DNA from: Ascoidea tarda (nom. inval.)
Taxonomy: Eukaryota > Ascomycota > Saccharomycetes > Ascoideales > Ascoideaceae
NCBI GenBank assembly: GCA_030560485.1
Contig: JAKTTS010000257.1
Span: forward strand, 1 to 21,719
Reading direction: 5' to 3'
DNA length: 21,719 nucleotides
The stretch's first letter is position 1. Each line of letters opens with the position of its first letter. The notes under the pieces were generated by a model, which was not told the origin of the DNA, made no database searches, and was given only the letters and a program-made list of their open reading frames with translations. Positions 1 to 8,599 of the stretch are shown here, piece by piece. The position numbers and the translations under genes are program-made.

Positions 1-1
1 T

Positions 2-79
2 GATTCAGCTGAAACAGCACGCCATCTCGATGAAATACACCAGCACTTCTATGATATTGGTGTTTCTTCTAGTATTTAA
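2..79 (+). CDS. C-terminal end of an unidentified protein (5' part outside window)
   Basis: The frame from base 2 is open for 25 codons and ends at TAA (77-79). The peptide contains ETARHLDEIHQHF and ends in YDIGVSSSI. Its composition (His, Glu, Asp, Arg and aromatic residues, no homopolymer runs) and its GC-richer codons differ from the AT-rich spacer that starts right after the stop, which supports a true gene end. The rest of the gene lies left of the window. I do not recognise the family. It faces the 545-985 gene tail to tail. A chance 25-codon frame cannot be excluded. Confidence 0.45.
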   Translation, partial: DSAETARHLDEIHQHFYDIGVSSSI

Positions 80-544
80 CTGCTGAAGACTTGGAAAATG
101 GATTTGAGGATAAAATTGAAAAGGGAGTTGGGTCCATTCTGGTGCAAGATAGCAATCAATAAAGTAAATGAAATGGTAATCGGGACAAATTTTTAGTTAT
201 GTAAATCCTTTTAATCTTTGGGATACTCTAGTATTATAATATAGGAAATTACGAACTTGCTATAGTTCCAGGCCTGTAAATTGTATGGAATTACTGATTA
301 AGAAATAGTGGGAGCTTACATTAGAAAGTGATTAGTGATTATGTATTTAGCAAACCTTATTATTATATATATAATGGGCCACGAACTCAAGCAGACAATA
401 ATAAATTAAATGAATAAAAAAGCACAAAGAAAAATATAATATAAAAACTATATAAAGGATATTTAATGTCAATGAAAACGATCAAGTTAAAATAAGACAA
501 GTTCGATAAGAAAAAAAATAAAGACCCATGTGTTTGGACCAATA
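80..544. other. Convergent intergenic spacer, AT-rich
   Basis: This 465-bp spacer separates the end of the partial + strand gene from the 3' end of the - strand gene at 545-985. It has only short A/T runs, including TATTATTATATATATAAT near 359-375. Such AT-rich stretches are typical of yeast 3'-end processing signals. I see no open frame of note, RNA gene or repeat in it. Confidence 0.5.
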
Positions 545-985
545 TTAAATACTCTCAGTGATGAATTCTTTGGTGGTAAGAGAAGTAATTTCTTTTGATT
601 CAGCAACGTTGAAAAACAATTTAGTTATTTGAGTGATAATGGAAGTTCTATTTTTTTCGAACACTTTGAATTTTAAGGAAATTTTTTGATTTAATTTTTC
701 AAAAGAAAATTTTGTGAAATCGAATACAAAATAGTTTTCATTTTCGATTTCAGTTAAAACGGCAGGAGCATCTTTAGTTTTCAAGTAAGAATCTGTTTGT
801 TCTGGGTTATCCAAGATTTCAAGCTCAACAAAATAATCTTGAGGGTTGAAGAATTTTGTGACATTTTTCTTTGATTTGTCGATAATTTTCAATGATAATT
901 TTGCGTAATCATTTGGAAATATTTTTGAGTCAGATTCAATGAATTGAATTTCATAAGTCAAATTATTGAGTTCAATTGAAACCAT
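545..985 (-). CDS. Unrecognised 146-residue protein
   Basis: This is a complete frame from ATG (983-985) to stop, encoding 146 aa with no signal peptide or membrane segment. The sequence alternates short hydrophobic and charged stretches (for example YEIQFIESDSKIF near residue 11, FVFDFTKFSFEKLNQKISLKF near residue 87). That pattern suggests a small beta-rich or alpha/beta cytosolic protein. I recognise no motif. It uses no CTG codon, like its confident neighbours, and its composition fits a real gene. A TATA-like TATAAATA (minus-strand reading of 1079-1086) lies about 95 bp upstream. It is followed tail to tail by the partial gene at the left edge and lies downstream of KHA1 on the same strand, 822 bp away. 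Function is unknown; a fast-evolving ortholog of a known yeast gene is possible. Confidence 0.6.
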   Translation of the reverse strand: MVSIELNNLTYEIQFIESDSKIFPNDYAKLSLKIIDKSKKNVTKFFNPQDYFVELEILDNPEQTDSYLKTKDAPAVLTEIENENYFVFDFTKFSFEKLNQKISLKFKVFEKNRTSIITQITKLFFNVAESKEITSLTTKEFITESI

Positions 986-1807
986 TTTTGATTATTAGTA
1001 GATGCGATATCAGAAATGTAGGTATTAATTTGAAGAATACTAATTAGTCATGGTAAAATAGTAGAAAATTCTCAATGTATTTATAATAAAACATGGTTAT
1101 TAGAAAATCAAAAGGAATATTGGTCATTATTAGTGAATATTGGTGAATATTAGTGAACAATTGAATTTTAATTGAATTTTAATGGATTTTTTTTTGTTTC
1201 TTTGTTTTTTTATTCATGGGATTAATAATGTAAATAATTTCCCCCTTTCGACAATCGAATTTCTGATTAACCCAAGTCAAATAGAAAAGTTATATATCAA
1301 ATTGAATATCATTAAGCCCACCCAACAAGAATAAATGTGTTAATGTTTTCATAGCCAAGTTAGCGAGTTGTTGAATTGTTGAGTTGATGAGTTGAATTGA
1401 GTTGAAGTGAATAAGATTATTATTTTGTTTCGTTTCTACAAATTGGAGATATTCTTCTAAATGGAATACCACCTTGAAAGTGGAATTTTCCGTTGAGGTG
1501 GTTAATGGAGAGTATAAGAGTTTGTACTTTATGGCACGTGATGTGTCAATAGAAAAACGGGACGATTTTGGTGGAGATGTTGTTGTTGTTAAAGGACGAC
1601 AGTCATCAAAAGGAATAGGAGTATGGAGTAATTCGAGTAAAAAAAAGGAATAAACGACATTAACAAAAACAATTTGTTCTATAAGAAGAGAAAGACTGAA
1701 ACAAACGAAAAAGAATATGATTAAAAAGTGAAAAATATAGGAGAAGAAGTGAAAGTTAAGTTAGGTTGAAACCAAATTGAAATGGTGTCGAGTAATTTTT
1801 GTTTTTA
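986..1807. promoter_or_regulatory. Spacer between KHA1 3' end and the 146-aa gene, with E-box and short repeats
   Basis: This 822-bp region is the upstream region of the 545-985 gene and the 3' region of KHA1. It contains the TATA-like element at 1079-1086, a 10-bp-period repeat block at 1121-1182, a degenerate GAGTTGA-rich block near 1374-1408, and CACGTGAT at 1535-1542. CACGTGAT read on the other strand is ATCACGTG, a full match to the Cbf1 consensus RTCACRTG. I looked here for the missing C-terminal half of KHA1 and found no trace of it. Which sites are used is not shown by the sequence. Confidence 0.4.
1121..1182. repeat. Short 10- and 11-bp tandem repeats
   Basis: Four consecutive 10-bp units of the form T(A/G)GTGAATAT run from 1121 to 1160 with small changes. 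Two perfect 11-bp copies of TTGAATTTTAA follow at 1161-1182. The period is close to one helical turn, so the array could be intrinsically curved. It lies about 140-200 bp upstream of the ATG at 985. Confidence 0.6.
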
Positions 1808-3136
1808 TTAGGTTATATGTGGTTGGATTTTTTCTCTATGGCTAGTTGGATAGACCCATAGAGTTAGAGGAGTGGTTAGAAAGGTGCAGATTAGCGCCAT
1901 TACAATGAACATTGAAAAGACCTTTTCTGAGATGATGCCAGCGTTTAAACCAGTTGTTAAAACAACAATTTCCACAATACCCTTGCAAGACATAAGAACG
2001 CCAACAGTAAGCGATTCTCTTTTTGATAGTCTGAACAAAATGGAACCAATAAAGCCACCTAGAATTTTTGTTACCATGGCGATTGAAATGATGGCGACGA
2101 TATAGCCCCAGTCTTTGGCAGAGTTCAAAGAGGTTAGGTCAGTCTTTAAACCGGCTAGAGTGAAGTAAAGAGGGATGATAGCAGTTTGGGTCAAGTCGTC
2201 GATTTTAACAACTAGTTTTTCGACATAGTTGTTGTCTCTTGGGATTATCAAGCCAACTAAAAAGGCACCGAATATTGGATGTACGCCGATGATATCGGTG
2301 AAAAAGGAGGAGATGTAGACTAGTAGAATCATGATGGAAATGGCATAGGTTGAAGGGCCATTGTTGATTTCATTTGTTTTTTTGATAAAAGCCCAATGGA
2401 TTAGGTATTTTACAGGAAACAAGATGAATAGCATCCAGCCAAAGGCGACTAGTAGGATATATACAGTGGTGATTGCATTGTCAGCATTGGCGAGAGTGAT
2501 GCTGAGAGCTAGTAGAACCCAACCAAAAATGTCGTTTGTAATGCCAGCAGCTAGGACGATGACACCAATTTTGTCAGTGATTAGATTTAATTCGGATAGA
2601 ATTCTTGCTAAGACAGGAAAAGCAGTGATGCACATTGCAACAGCAATAAAGACGAGGTACGTTGAGAAGTCAGTGTCGTTGCCATTTTGAGACGTATGGT
2701 ATTCGTTGTATAAGCCAATTGAGATGACACAGCCAAAGCCAAAGGGGATAGCCATGTTGATTATGCCAACAGTCAAAGCGATTTTGAGATTGTTTTTGAT
2801 GAAATTCAAGTCGATTTCTAGACCTATAAGGAACAAAAAGAGGATCAAGCCGAAGTTGGCGACTAGAGTTAAGCCAGGTATGGAATCACTGGGAAAGACA
2901 TTCGACGAGAAGTTGGGGATGTTCCCTAGAACAGTTGGACCTAGTATGATACCAGTCAAGACTTCAGCGATAACCTTGGGCTGTTTCAAGAATTTCAATG
3001 GGATGTGGATCAAGTAGCATAAACTGATAATTAAAATGGACTGGAAAAGAAATATGGTGATTGGGTTGGAGGACTCATAAGCAATTGGGTTTCTACCAGA
3101 TATTATCCCAGCGACAGACGAGGTATCGATAGCCAT
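1808..3136 (-). CDS. KHA1: K+/H+ antiporter, Kha1-like (CPA2 family), lacking the usual C-terminal half
   Basis: The protein is a monovalent cation/proton exchanger; in S. cerevisiae Kha1 acts in Golgi/endomembranes in K+ and pH balance. The 442-aa product is hydrophobic, with about 12 membrane segments. Family landmarks in order: NPITIFLFQSI (24-34), QPKVIAEVLTGIILGP (52-67), FLIGLEIDL (102-110), TAFPVLARIL (171-180), VIVLAAGITNDIFGW (192-206), DIIGVHPIFGAFLVGLIIPRD (281-301, the most diagnostic block) and KGIVEIVVLTTGLNAGIIS (385-403). The ATG at 3134-3136 is chosen because MAIDTSSVAGIISGRNP aligns with the yeast N-terminus; the frame is open upstream but that part is unrelated. S. cerevisiae Kha1 is about 870 aa, with a long cytosolic tail. 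Here translation stops 13 codons after the conserved VYP at the end of the last helix. No tail sequence appears downstream in any frame I read. Confidence 0.93.
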   Translation of the reverse strand: MAIDTSSVAGIISGRNPIAYESSNPITIFLFQSILIISLCYLIHIPLKFLKQPKVIAEVLTGIILGPTVLGNIPNFSSNVFPSDSIPGLTLVANFGLILFLFLIGLEIDLNFIKNNLKIALTVGIINMAIPFGFGCVISIGLYNEYHTSQNGNDTDFSTYLVFIAVAMCITAFPVLARILSELNLITDKIGVIVLAAGITNDIFGWVLLALSITLANADNAITTVYILLVAFGWMLFILFPVKYLIHWAFIKKTNEINNGPSTYAISIMILLVYISSFFTDIIGVHPIFGAFLVGLIIPRDNNYVEKLVVKIDDLTQTAIIPLYFTLAGLKTDLTSLNSAKDWGYIVAIISIAMVTKILGGFIGSILFRLSKRESLTVGVLMSCKGIVEIVVLTTGLNAGIISEKVFSMFIVMALICTFLTTPLTLWVYPTSHREKIQPHIT

Positions 3137-3634
3137 TTCGAGTAGAGCTATTGTAAAATAAGGAGGTATGGAATAAGAGATGGAGCAGTATGTCTCTCTG
3201 AGTGCATCAAAATATGTAATATAACGAAGCTCTGTTTGGATTTGACACGCGGAAAAATGCCGATAAAGCAGAAACAAAATGGTGGAGCAGAAAGAAATCG
3301 AGCTAACAACGCCAAAACAAAAGGAGCAGCGCAGGAAAAAAACAAGTGCCTGATACCAGCAAAAGGAGAAGACTCAGGTGAGCAAGAGAAAACCTCAGTG
3401 GGAAGGAGAAGCAGCAAGCCAAAAAAATAGACCCAGTGCTTTCTCGCAACTTGTTTCTGGCCGCTGGGACGGATTGATGCGGACAGAGCTGAAAATATGC
3501 AGCTTCTGCAACAGAACCGCCGTTGTGGTAGGCTAGGTGGGTGTGCATGGAGAGCGTCATTGTGCATGCGTCGGGTAAGCTGTAGAAGCGCTGCGGGGGA
3601 AGCCATCGGGACGGTGCGCAGTGTGGCTACATAA

Positions 3635-3646
3635 GCACACGTGTGC
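3635..3646. promoter_or_regulatory. Palindromic extended E-box
   Basis: GCACACGTGTGC reads the same on both strands over 12 bp, with CACGTG at 3638-3643. bHLH dimers bind such symmetric sites. It lies 171 bp upstream of the UBP15 start and 499 bp from the KHA1 start. Confidence 0.55.
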
Positions 3647-3766
3647 CTGTGGCGGGTGCTCTCCCGCGCCTCGGCCGACGCTTACGGATCAGGGCCACAA
3701 GCAAAGTCCCACAGTGATGCTCTTACACTTGATCAGCTCCTTCTTCTTCACTTCTAGCTGGATCTC

Positions 3767-3774
3767 TATTTATA
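3767..3774 (+). promoter_or_regulatory. TATA-like element of UBP15
   Basis: TATTTATA sits 43-50 bp before the UBP15 ATG, inside an otherwise C/T-rich stretch. A good candidate, but its spacing implies a leader of only a few bases. Confidence 0.35.
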
Positions 3775-3816
3775 CCCCTAATTTGCGCATCTCTGCCACC
3801 ATCCTACATTTCGACA

Positions 3817-6800
3817 ATGGCTCCAAATAACAATCTTTCCATTAAGAATCCTGTTAATTCCATCAACGACCAGTATGTCGATATGGAGGTAATACCAGAT
3901 CCAGGGGATCCCACCTCGATGGAGATCGATGCTGATGTTGAAGTCATTGACGACGATGATGATGACGACGACGATGACGATGACGATGACGATGATGATG
4001 ATGACGATGATCCTCTTGACGACATCAACAACATCGACGACCTAGATAACATGGACGACATTGATAACGATCTCAACACAATTGATGCCTCCATCCACCC
4101 AATTCAAGGCTCTGGCACTACCAACTCTAACTCCTCTTTAAACAATTCCACCAACGACAACTCCCATCTAAACGATATCACTCATATTAATAACGTCGAC
4201 AATATATACAATCCCAAAAGCTCCTCCAAAAGTATCCCTAAAAATGTCTCCAAAAACGTCTCCAAAAATGCCTCCAAAAACAATGCTGCCAATAATGCTA
4301 CTCCCAACAATACTATCCACAATGCCAAAAGTCACAATCATAAAAACCAAAATCTCACTCCCCAGCAAAAGAAAAATATAACTCCCGCGACTAATTTTAA
4401 TTTTTGGATGAACCAAATTAAAGATGTCCCCGATTATGACTACATTGAAAAGAAGCATTTTACTTGGGAAATCAAAAACTTTTATAACCCAGATAACTCA
4501 ATTAACCCAAATAACTCAACTAATAACAACAACAGCAACAGTAACAACAATAACAATACCCAAAATAATGCACCCAATAAATTGGTCTCCCCCGTATATA
4601 AATGTGGTGGCTACAATTGGGACATCCTTCTTTTCCCAAAAGGAAACACAAATAACAATAACTATATATCCCTATATCTACAACCCTTGCCTGAAACTAA
4701 AAAAAAGATTACAAACTCCAACGAATCAAAAGATTCAATCAATTCCTACTCTTCTTCCAACTCAGACGATCTAGTTGATCCAGATTGGTACGTTTGTGCC
4801 CAATTTGGTTTACTAATTTGGAACCCTGAAAATCCAATGATAAAATTCTTTAATCACTCTCACCACCGTTTTTATAAAGACGAAACTGACTGGGGCTTTT
4901 CAAACTTCATCGATTTGAAATCACTATCAAAAGTACAAGGCTTCAACGAAGGCTTTCTATCTCAAAAATCAAATAACCTAAACATTACCGTTTTTGTCAA
5001 GGTTCTTAAAGACAAAACTGGCGTATTATGGCACAACTTTGTCAATTACAACTCAAAAAAGGAAACCGGTTTTGTAGGTTTGAAAAATCAAGGTGCAACT
5101 TGCTATCTAAATTCCTTAATTCAATCCTACTTCTTTACTAAAAGTTTCAGAAAATTGGTCTACCAAATCCCATCAAAGGATGATAACAGCGTAACTCTAG
5201 CCCTACAAAGAGTCTTTTACCAATTGCAAATATCCGATGATGCCGTTGATACCTCAGACTTGACAAGATCTTTCGGTTGGGATACTGGTGCTGCTTTCAC
5301 CCAACATGACGTTCAAGAACTAAATAGAATTCTCATGGATAGATTAGAATCAAAGATGAAATTAACCGATGTCGAAGGTGGCCTAAACAACATCTTTGTT
5401 GGCAAAATGAAAAGTTACATAAAATGTATCAATGTTAATTACGAATCTTCGAGAATCGAAGATTTTTGGGATATCCAATTAAACGTCAAATCAATGAAGG
5501 GTTTAATCGAATCATTTAAAAACTACATTGAAGTCGAATTATTAGAAGGAGAAAATCAATATGACGCCTTTGGCTATGGCTTGCAAGATGCCAAAAAAGG
5601 GGTTGTTTTTGAAAACTTTCCTCCAGTTTTACATCTACAATTAAAGAGATTTGAATACGACTTCAATTATGATACCTTAATGAAAATTAACGACCGCTAC
5701 GAATTTCCTGATACAATCGATTTATCTCCCTATTTAAATCAAGATAATAAAGACACCTTGAAAGAAGACTGGAATTATGATTTATACGGCGTTTTAATTC
5801 ACCAAGGTGACATCTCCTCTGGTCATTATTACACCATGATTAGACCAACAAAAGACGGCGACTGGTATAGATTCGATGATGATAAAGTATGGAAAGTCAC
5901 CCACAAAGAAGTATTTGAAGACAATTTTGGTTGTGATTTGCTTGATAATTCAATCACTTCCACTTTCAGTCGATCTGATTTTCTCGAATACCAAACTAAA
6001 ACTCACACTAGTGCTTATATGCTTGTTTATATTAGAAAAAACTTGTCTGGTGAAATATTGGAAGAAGTCACTGATGACAACGTCCCCAAGCACATTATTG
6101 AAACTGTTAAACGAGAAAAAGAAGAAAAACTAATAAAAATTAAAGAACAAGAAGAAATGCGTCTCTGTTTAAGTATTAGTTTATTCACTCCAAGAATTTT
6201 TAATAATTATGAAGGTTTTGATTTAGGTGCAAATCAATACGATAAATACTATAGTCACTCCCTTTATGACCAAAAATCTTCTCCAAAAGTCATAAAAATG
6301 TTGAAAACAACTAAATGGGATGATGTTTACAAGACTATTTTCAAGAATTTGAATTACGATGAAAATGTTGCTCGTAAGTTCTTGAGATTATGGGCTATAG
6401 TCTATCGTAAAAACTATACCATAAGACCGGACTGTCCTGTCAAAGTCGCTGTGGCTGAAATAGATAATACTAAAGTGTCATCTTCAACAATTCATGAAAT
6501 TTACTCAAAACTTGCTACGAGAAAAAATGGGGAATTTTTATTATATTGCGAAGATCTTAGAAGAGACTTAAGGTCTATTGTTAGATACATCGATGAAAAA
6601 GGAGTTGATTTGATTCCAAAAGTATTTAAAAATTACAAAACTTTACCTTTTATTTTTGAAAAATTAGACAAATTTTTTTACAAAGTGATTCTAAATGAAA
6701 ACGGCGAGAACATGGATAAGAATCAAAACCAAATTTTTAGTTTTCCAACAATAAGCTCTTTATCAAGTGAAATTTGCATTTTTATTAAATATTTTGACAA

Positions 6801-8244
6801 GATCAATCAAAAAATTATAGGTTTTGGAAATGTTATAATGTCGAGATCTGAGCCTATATCAAATTTAAAATATATTTTGAATAAATTTATCGGCTATCCT
6901 GAAGGTACATTGTTGGATTTTTATGAAGAAATCAAACCAACAAACATTGATGAAATAGATATTGAGAAATCATTTTCAGAAAATGAGTTATCAAACGGTG
7001 ATATAATTTGCTTTACAGAATCATCTGATCAAGTTGATCCCGAAACAAATGAAAAGTTACAAGAATTAAATAAGGAATTTGAAAAAAACACAGCAGAGTT
7101 TTTGAAATCAGTATCAAATAACAATGAAAATGATCAGGAAAAAAAGTATGAATCTATTATTCCTTATTGTGAAAATCCAAAAATGTACTACAGGTTCCTC
7201 GCAACTAGGCTCCAAATTGTTTTCAAACCTATCGTCAATTTCGAAAATGATGATTATGTTATTGTAAATAATGGTGAGGGAATGGATGATAAAAATTCCA
7301 AAAGTGAAGAACTAGACGCGAATAATGATACATTATCTGATTCTAAAAATTTTCACTTTTGGTGCACAACTACAACCACTTATGATGAAATGGCCAAGGC
7401 GTTAAGTGAAAAAGTGGGAGTTGTACCTGAATATTTGAGAATTTTCTTAATACATGGGGATTCAAGAGTTGCATTGCGATCTCACAATACTATTGGTCAT
7501 ATTGTAAATACTAAAAATTACAGAGCTGCTTTGACATTGCAGTTTGAATATGAAATATTGAGCATTACATTGGATGAGTTAGAAAACATGAAAACAATCA
7601 AAGTTTCCTGGATTCCGTCAGGAATAATGCATGAACATTTATTTGAATTTTTAGTACCAAAAGATGCTGGGGTTTCTGCTTTGTTTGATAAATTGCAGCA
7701 CAAATTGAATTTCGATGATTCTGTTAAGGAGACTATTTTATGCTGGATTTCCAATGACGAAAATAAACTATTTAATTACTTTAAATCAACTGATAAGATT
7801 CAAATAATCCCTGATGATTTTATAGTTTATGCTAGTCCTTTAAAGAATGATGCTAGGTACTTGAACTGCAATCCGGAGACAGCAGATGAAAAGTTGAAGA
7901 AGGAATTAGAGAAGATCCACTTTTTACCTGTATTTCAATTTCAAAAAGACCCTTCTAAAACACACGGAATTCCATTCTTTTTCGGTGTATATAAAAACGA
8001 AACAGTTAAAGAATTTAAAACTAGATTTCAGGAACGGTTATCTTTGGGACAAAAAGAATTTAATAAAATAAAGGTTGGTTTGATAAGTCAAAATAACATG
8101 GATATTCGTTATTTTGAGGACGAAGATCCCAATTTTAATGCTTATGAATTGATGCAACCAGGAGATAGTTTATTTCTCGATCACCCAAATCGTTCAACAC
8201 ACAATCAAAATTATGGGGGTGGTGCAATTTTTATTAAAAACTGA
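3817..8244 (+). CDS. UBP15: Ubiquitin-specific protease Ubp15 (USP7 family, MATH + UCH + HUBL)
   Basis: This cysteine protease removes ubiquitin from proteins; the family (yeast Ubp15, human USP7) acts in cell cycle and peroxisome turnover. The product is 1,475 aa against about 1,230 in S. cerevisiae. Residues 1-208 are a disordered extension with 21 consecutive Asp (residues 45-65), Asn/Ser-rich sequence and a KNVS repeat. The MATH domain runs from about 214 (HFTWEIKNF) to 408 and carries Asn-rich and Ser-rich insertions. The catalytic domain spans about 418-745: Cys box GLKNQGATCYLN with Cys429, then QHDVQELNRILMDRLE, FPPVLHLQLKRFEYDFNYD, and His box SSGHYYTMI with His670 and Asp687 in RFDDD. 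The triad is intact. The rest (750-1475) matches the ubiquitin-like-domain tail and ends IFIKN, as yeast ends MIIKN. ATG 3817 is the first in frame after the promoter TATA. No CTG codon was found in the whole gene. Confidence 0.97.
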   Translation: MAPNNNLSIKNPVNSINDQYVDMEVIPDPGDPTSMEIDADVEVIDDDDDDDDDDDDDDDDDDDDDPLDDINNIDDLDNMDDIDNDLNTIDASIHPIQGSGTTNSNSSLNNSTNDNSHLNDITHINNVDNIYNPKSSSKSIPKNVSKNVSKNASKNNAANNATPNNTIHNAKSHNHKNQNLTPQQKKNITPATNFNFWMNQIKDVPDYDYIEKKHFTWEIKNFYNPDNSINPNNSTNNNNSNSNNNNNTQNNAPNKLVSPVYKCGGYNWDILLFPKGNTNNNNYISLYLQPLPETKKKITNSNESKDSINSYSSSNSDDLVDPDWYVCAQFGLLIWNPENPMIKFFNHSHHRFYKDETDWGFSNFIDLKSLSKVQGFNEGFLSQKSNNLNITVFVKVLKDKTGVLWHNFVNYNSKKETGFVGLKNQGATCYLNSLIQSYFFTKSFRKLVYQIPSKDDNSVTLALQRVFYQLQISDDAVDTSDLTRSFGWDTGAAFTQHDVQELNRILMDRLESKMKLTDVEGGLNNIFVGKMKSYIKCINVNYESSRIEDFWDIQLNVKSMKGLIESFKNYIEVELLEGENQYDAFGYGLQDAKKGVVFENFPPVLHLQLKRFEYDFNYDTLMKINDRYEFPDTIDLSPYLNQDNKDTLKEDWNYDLYGVLIHQGDISSGHYYTMIRPTKDGDWYRFDDDKVWKVTHKEVFEDNFGCDLLDNSITSTFSRSDFLEYQTKTHTSAYMLVYIRKNLSGEILEEVTDDNVPKHIIETVKREKEEKLIKIKEQEEMRLCLSISLFTPRIFNNYEGFDLGANQYDKYYSHSLYDQKSSPKVIKMLKTTKWDDVYKTIFKNLNYDENVARKFLRLWAIVYRKNYTIRPDCPVKVAVAEIDNTKVSSSTIHEIYSKLATRKNGEFLLYCEDLRRDLRSIVRYIDEKGVDLIPKVFKNYKTLPFIFEKLDKFFYKVILNENGENMDKNQNQIFSFPTISSLSSEICIFIKYFDKINQKIIGFGNVIMSRSEPISNLKYILNKFIGYPEGTLLDFYEEIKPTNIDEIDIEKSFSENELSNGDIICFTESSDQVDPETNEKLQELNKEFEKNTAEFLKSVSNNNENDQEKKYESIIPYCENPKMYYRFLATRLQIVFKPIVNFENDDYVIVNNGEGMDDKNSKSEELDANNDTLSDSKNFHFWCTTTTTYDEMAKALSEKVGVVPEYLRIFLIHGDSRVALRSHNTIGHIVNTKNYRAALTLQFEYEILSITLDELENMKTIKVSWIPSGIMHEHLFEFLVPKDAGVSALFDKLQHKLNFDDSVKETILCWISNDENKLFNYFKSTDKIQIIPDDFIVYASPLKNDARYLNCNPETADEKLKKELEKIHFLPVFQFQKDPSKTHGIPFFFGVYKNETVKEFKTRFQERLSLGQKEFNKIKVGLISQNNMDIRYFEDEDPNFNAYELMQPGDSLFLDHPNRSTHNQNYGGGAIFIKN
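3949..4011 (+). repeat. Poly-aspartate tract (21 codons) in UBP15
   Basis: Twenty-one consecutive Asp codons mix GAT and GAC irregularly. The DNA is therefore not a simple trinucleotide repeat, which suggests the acidic run is kept for its protein property rather than being recent slippage. More Asp-rich sequence follows up to residue 90. Confidence 0.9.
4240..4275 (+). repeat. 12-bp tandem repeat encoding KN(V/A)S in UBP15
   Basis: Three in-frame 12-bp units (AAAAAYGYCTCC type) encode KNVS, KNVS and KNAS at residues 142-153. Degenerate flanking units (KSIP before, KNNA after) extend the pattern. It lies in the disordered N-terminal extension. Confidence 0.7.
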
Positions 8245-8599
8245 TTTCGTATTTTCTGTGTATTTTCATGTTTGTTAAATTTTGAAACAGTCCAAAATTG
8301 TTTTCTTTCTTAATTTTGTTTTTGCTTGATTTTTCTTCAGCTGAAATTTTTTTAACTATTTAAACTCTTTGCAAGGTTTTTCTTTTATTTCTTTTATTTT
8401 ATTCTATTAAATTTTATTTAATTTAACTTACTATTAGTTGGCCCATTTAAACGGTCTCAAAAAAACACGCGGATACTAAATATATTTTTAATTGAAATTT
8501 TTTATGTTCAATATTTGTAAGATTGAATCAGATTAGTCATTGATTGTGAAACTCAATTGAAAAATTGGTTAATTTGATTGTATAGACATAATTATCGAA
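8245..8599. promoter_or_regulatory. UBP15 3' region and SQT1 promoter
   Basis: This 355-bp T-rich spacer lies between two genes on the same strand. It holds T-runs and TTTATTTTATT-type sequence (about 8380-8430) suited to 3'-end formation. A GAAATTTTTT element near 8494 is reminiscent of the RRPE motif of ribosome-biogenesis genes (consensus TGAAAAATTTTY), but matches only in part. No TATA box stands out. Confidence 0.35.

Larger units (their letters stand above)
3137..3816. promoter_or_regulatory. GC-rich divergent promoter of KHA1 and UBP15
   Basis: This 680-bp head-to-head spacer is much richer in G+C than the genes around it, especially 3440-3720. It carries a perfect 12-bp palindrome GCACACGTGTGC at 3635-3646, centred on the E-box CACGTG, a target type for Cbf1/Pho4/Tye7-like bHLH factors. 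A TATA-like TATTTATA lies at 3767-3774, 43 bp before the UBP15 ATG, so the UBP15 leader is probably very short. Several frames are open here by chance because GC-rich DNA has few stops; none looks like a protein. Confidence 0.6.

Noticed and set aside
1290-1472. 60-codon minus-strand frame starting MVFHLEEYLQF
   Set aside because: Much of it is the translation of degenerate GAGTTGA-like repeats in a spacer; no family resemblance and no reason to prefer it over chance.
3137-3277. N-terminal extension of KHA1 by 47 residues
   Set aside because: Alignment with yeast Kha1 begins at the ATG at 3134-3136; the upstream part is unrelated.
3148-3606. 152-codon minus-strand frame in the KHA1/UBP15 spacer
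   Set aside because: It lies in GC-rich promoter DNA where stops are rare by composition, other frames are open too, and the Cys/Phe/Pro-rich product resembles no protein.
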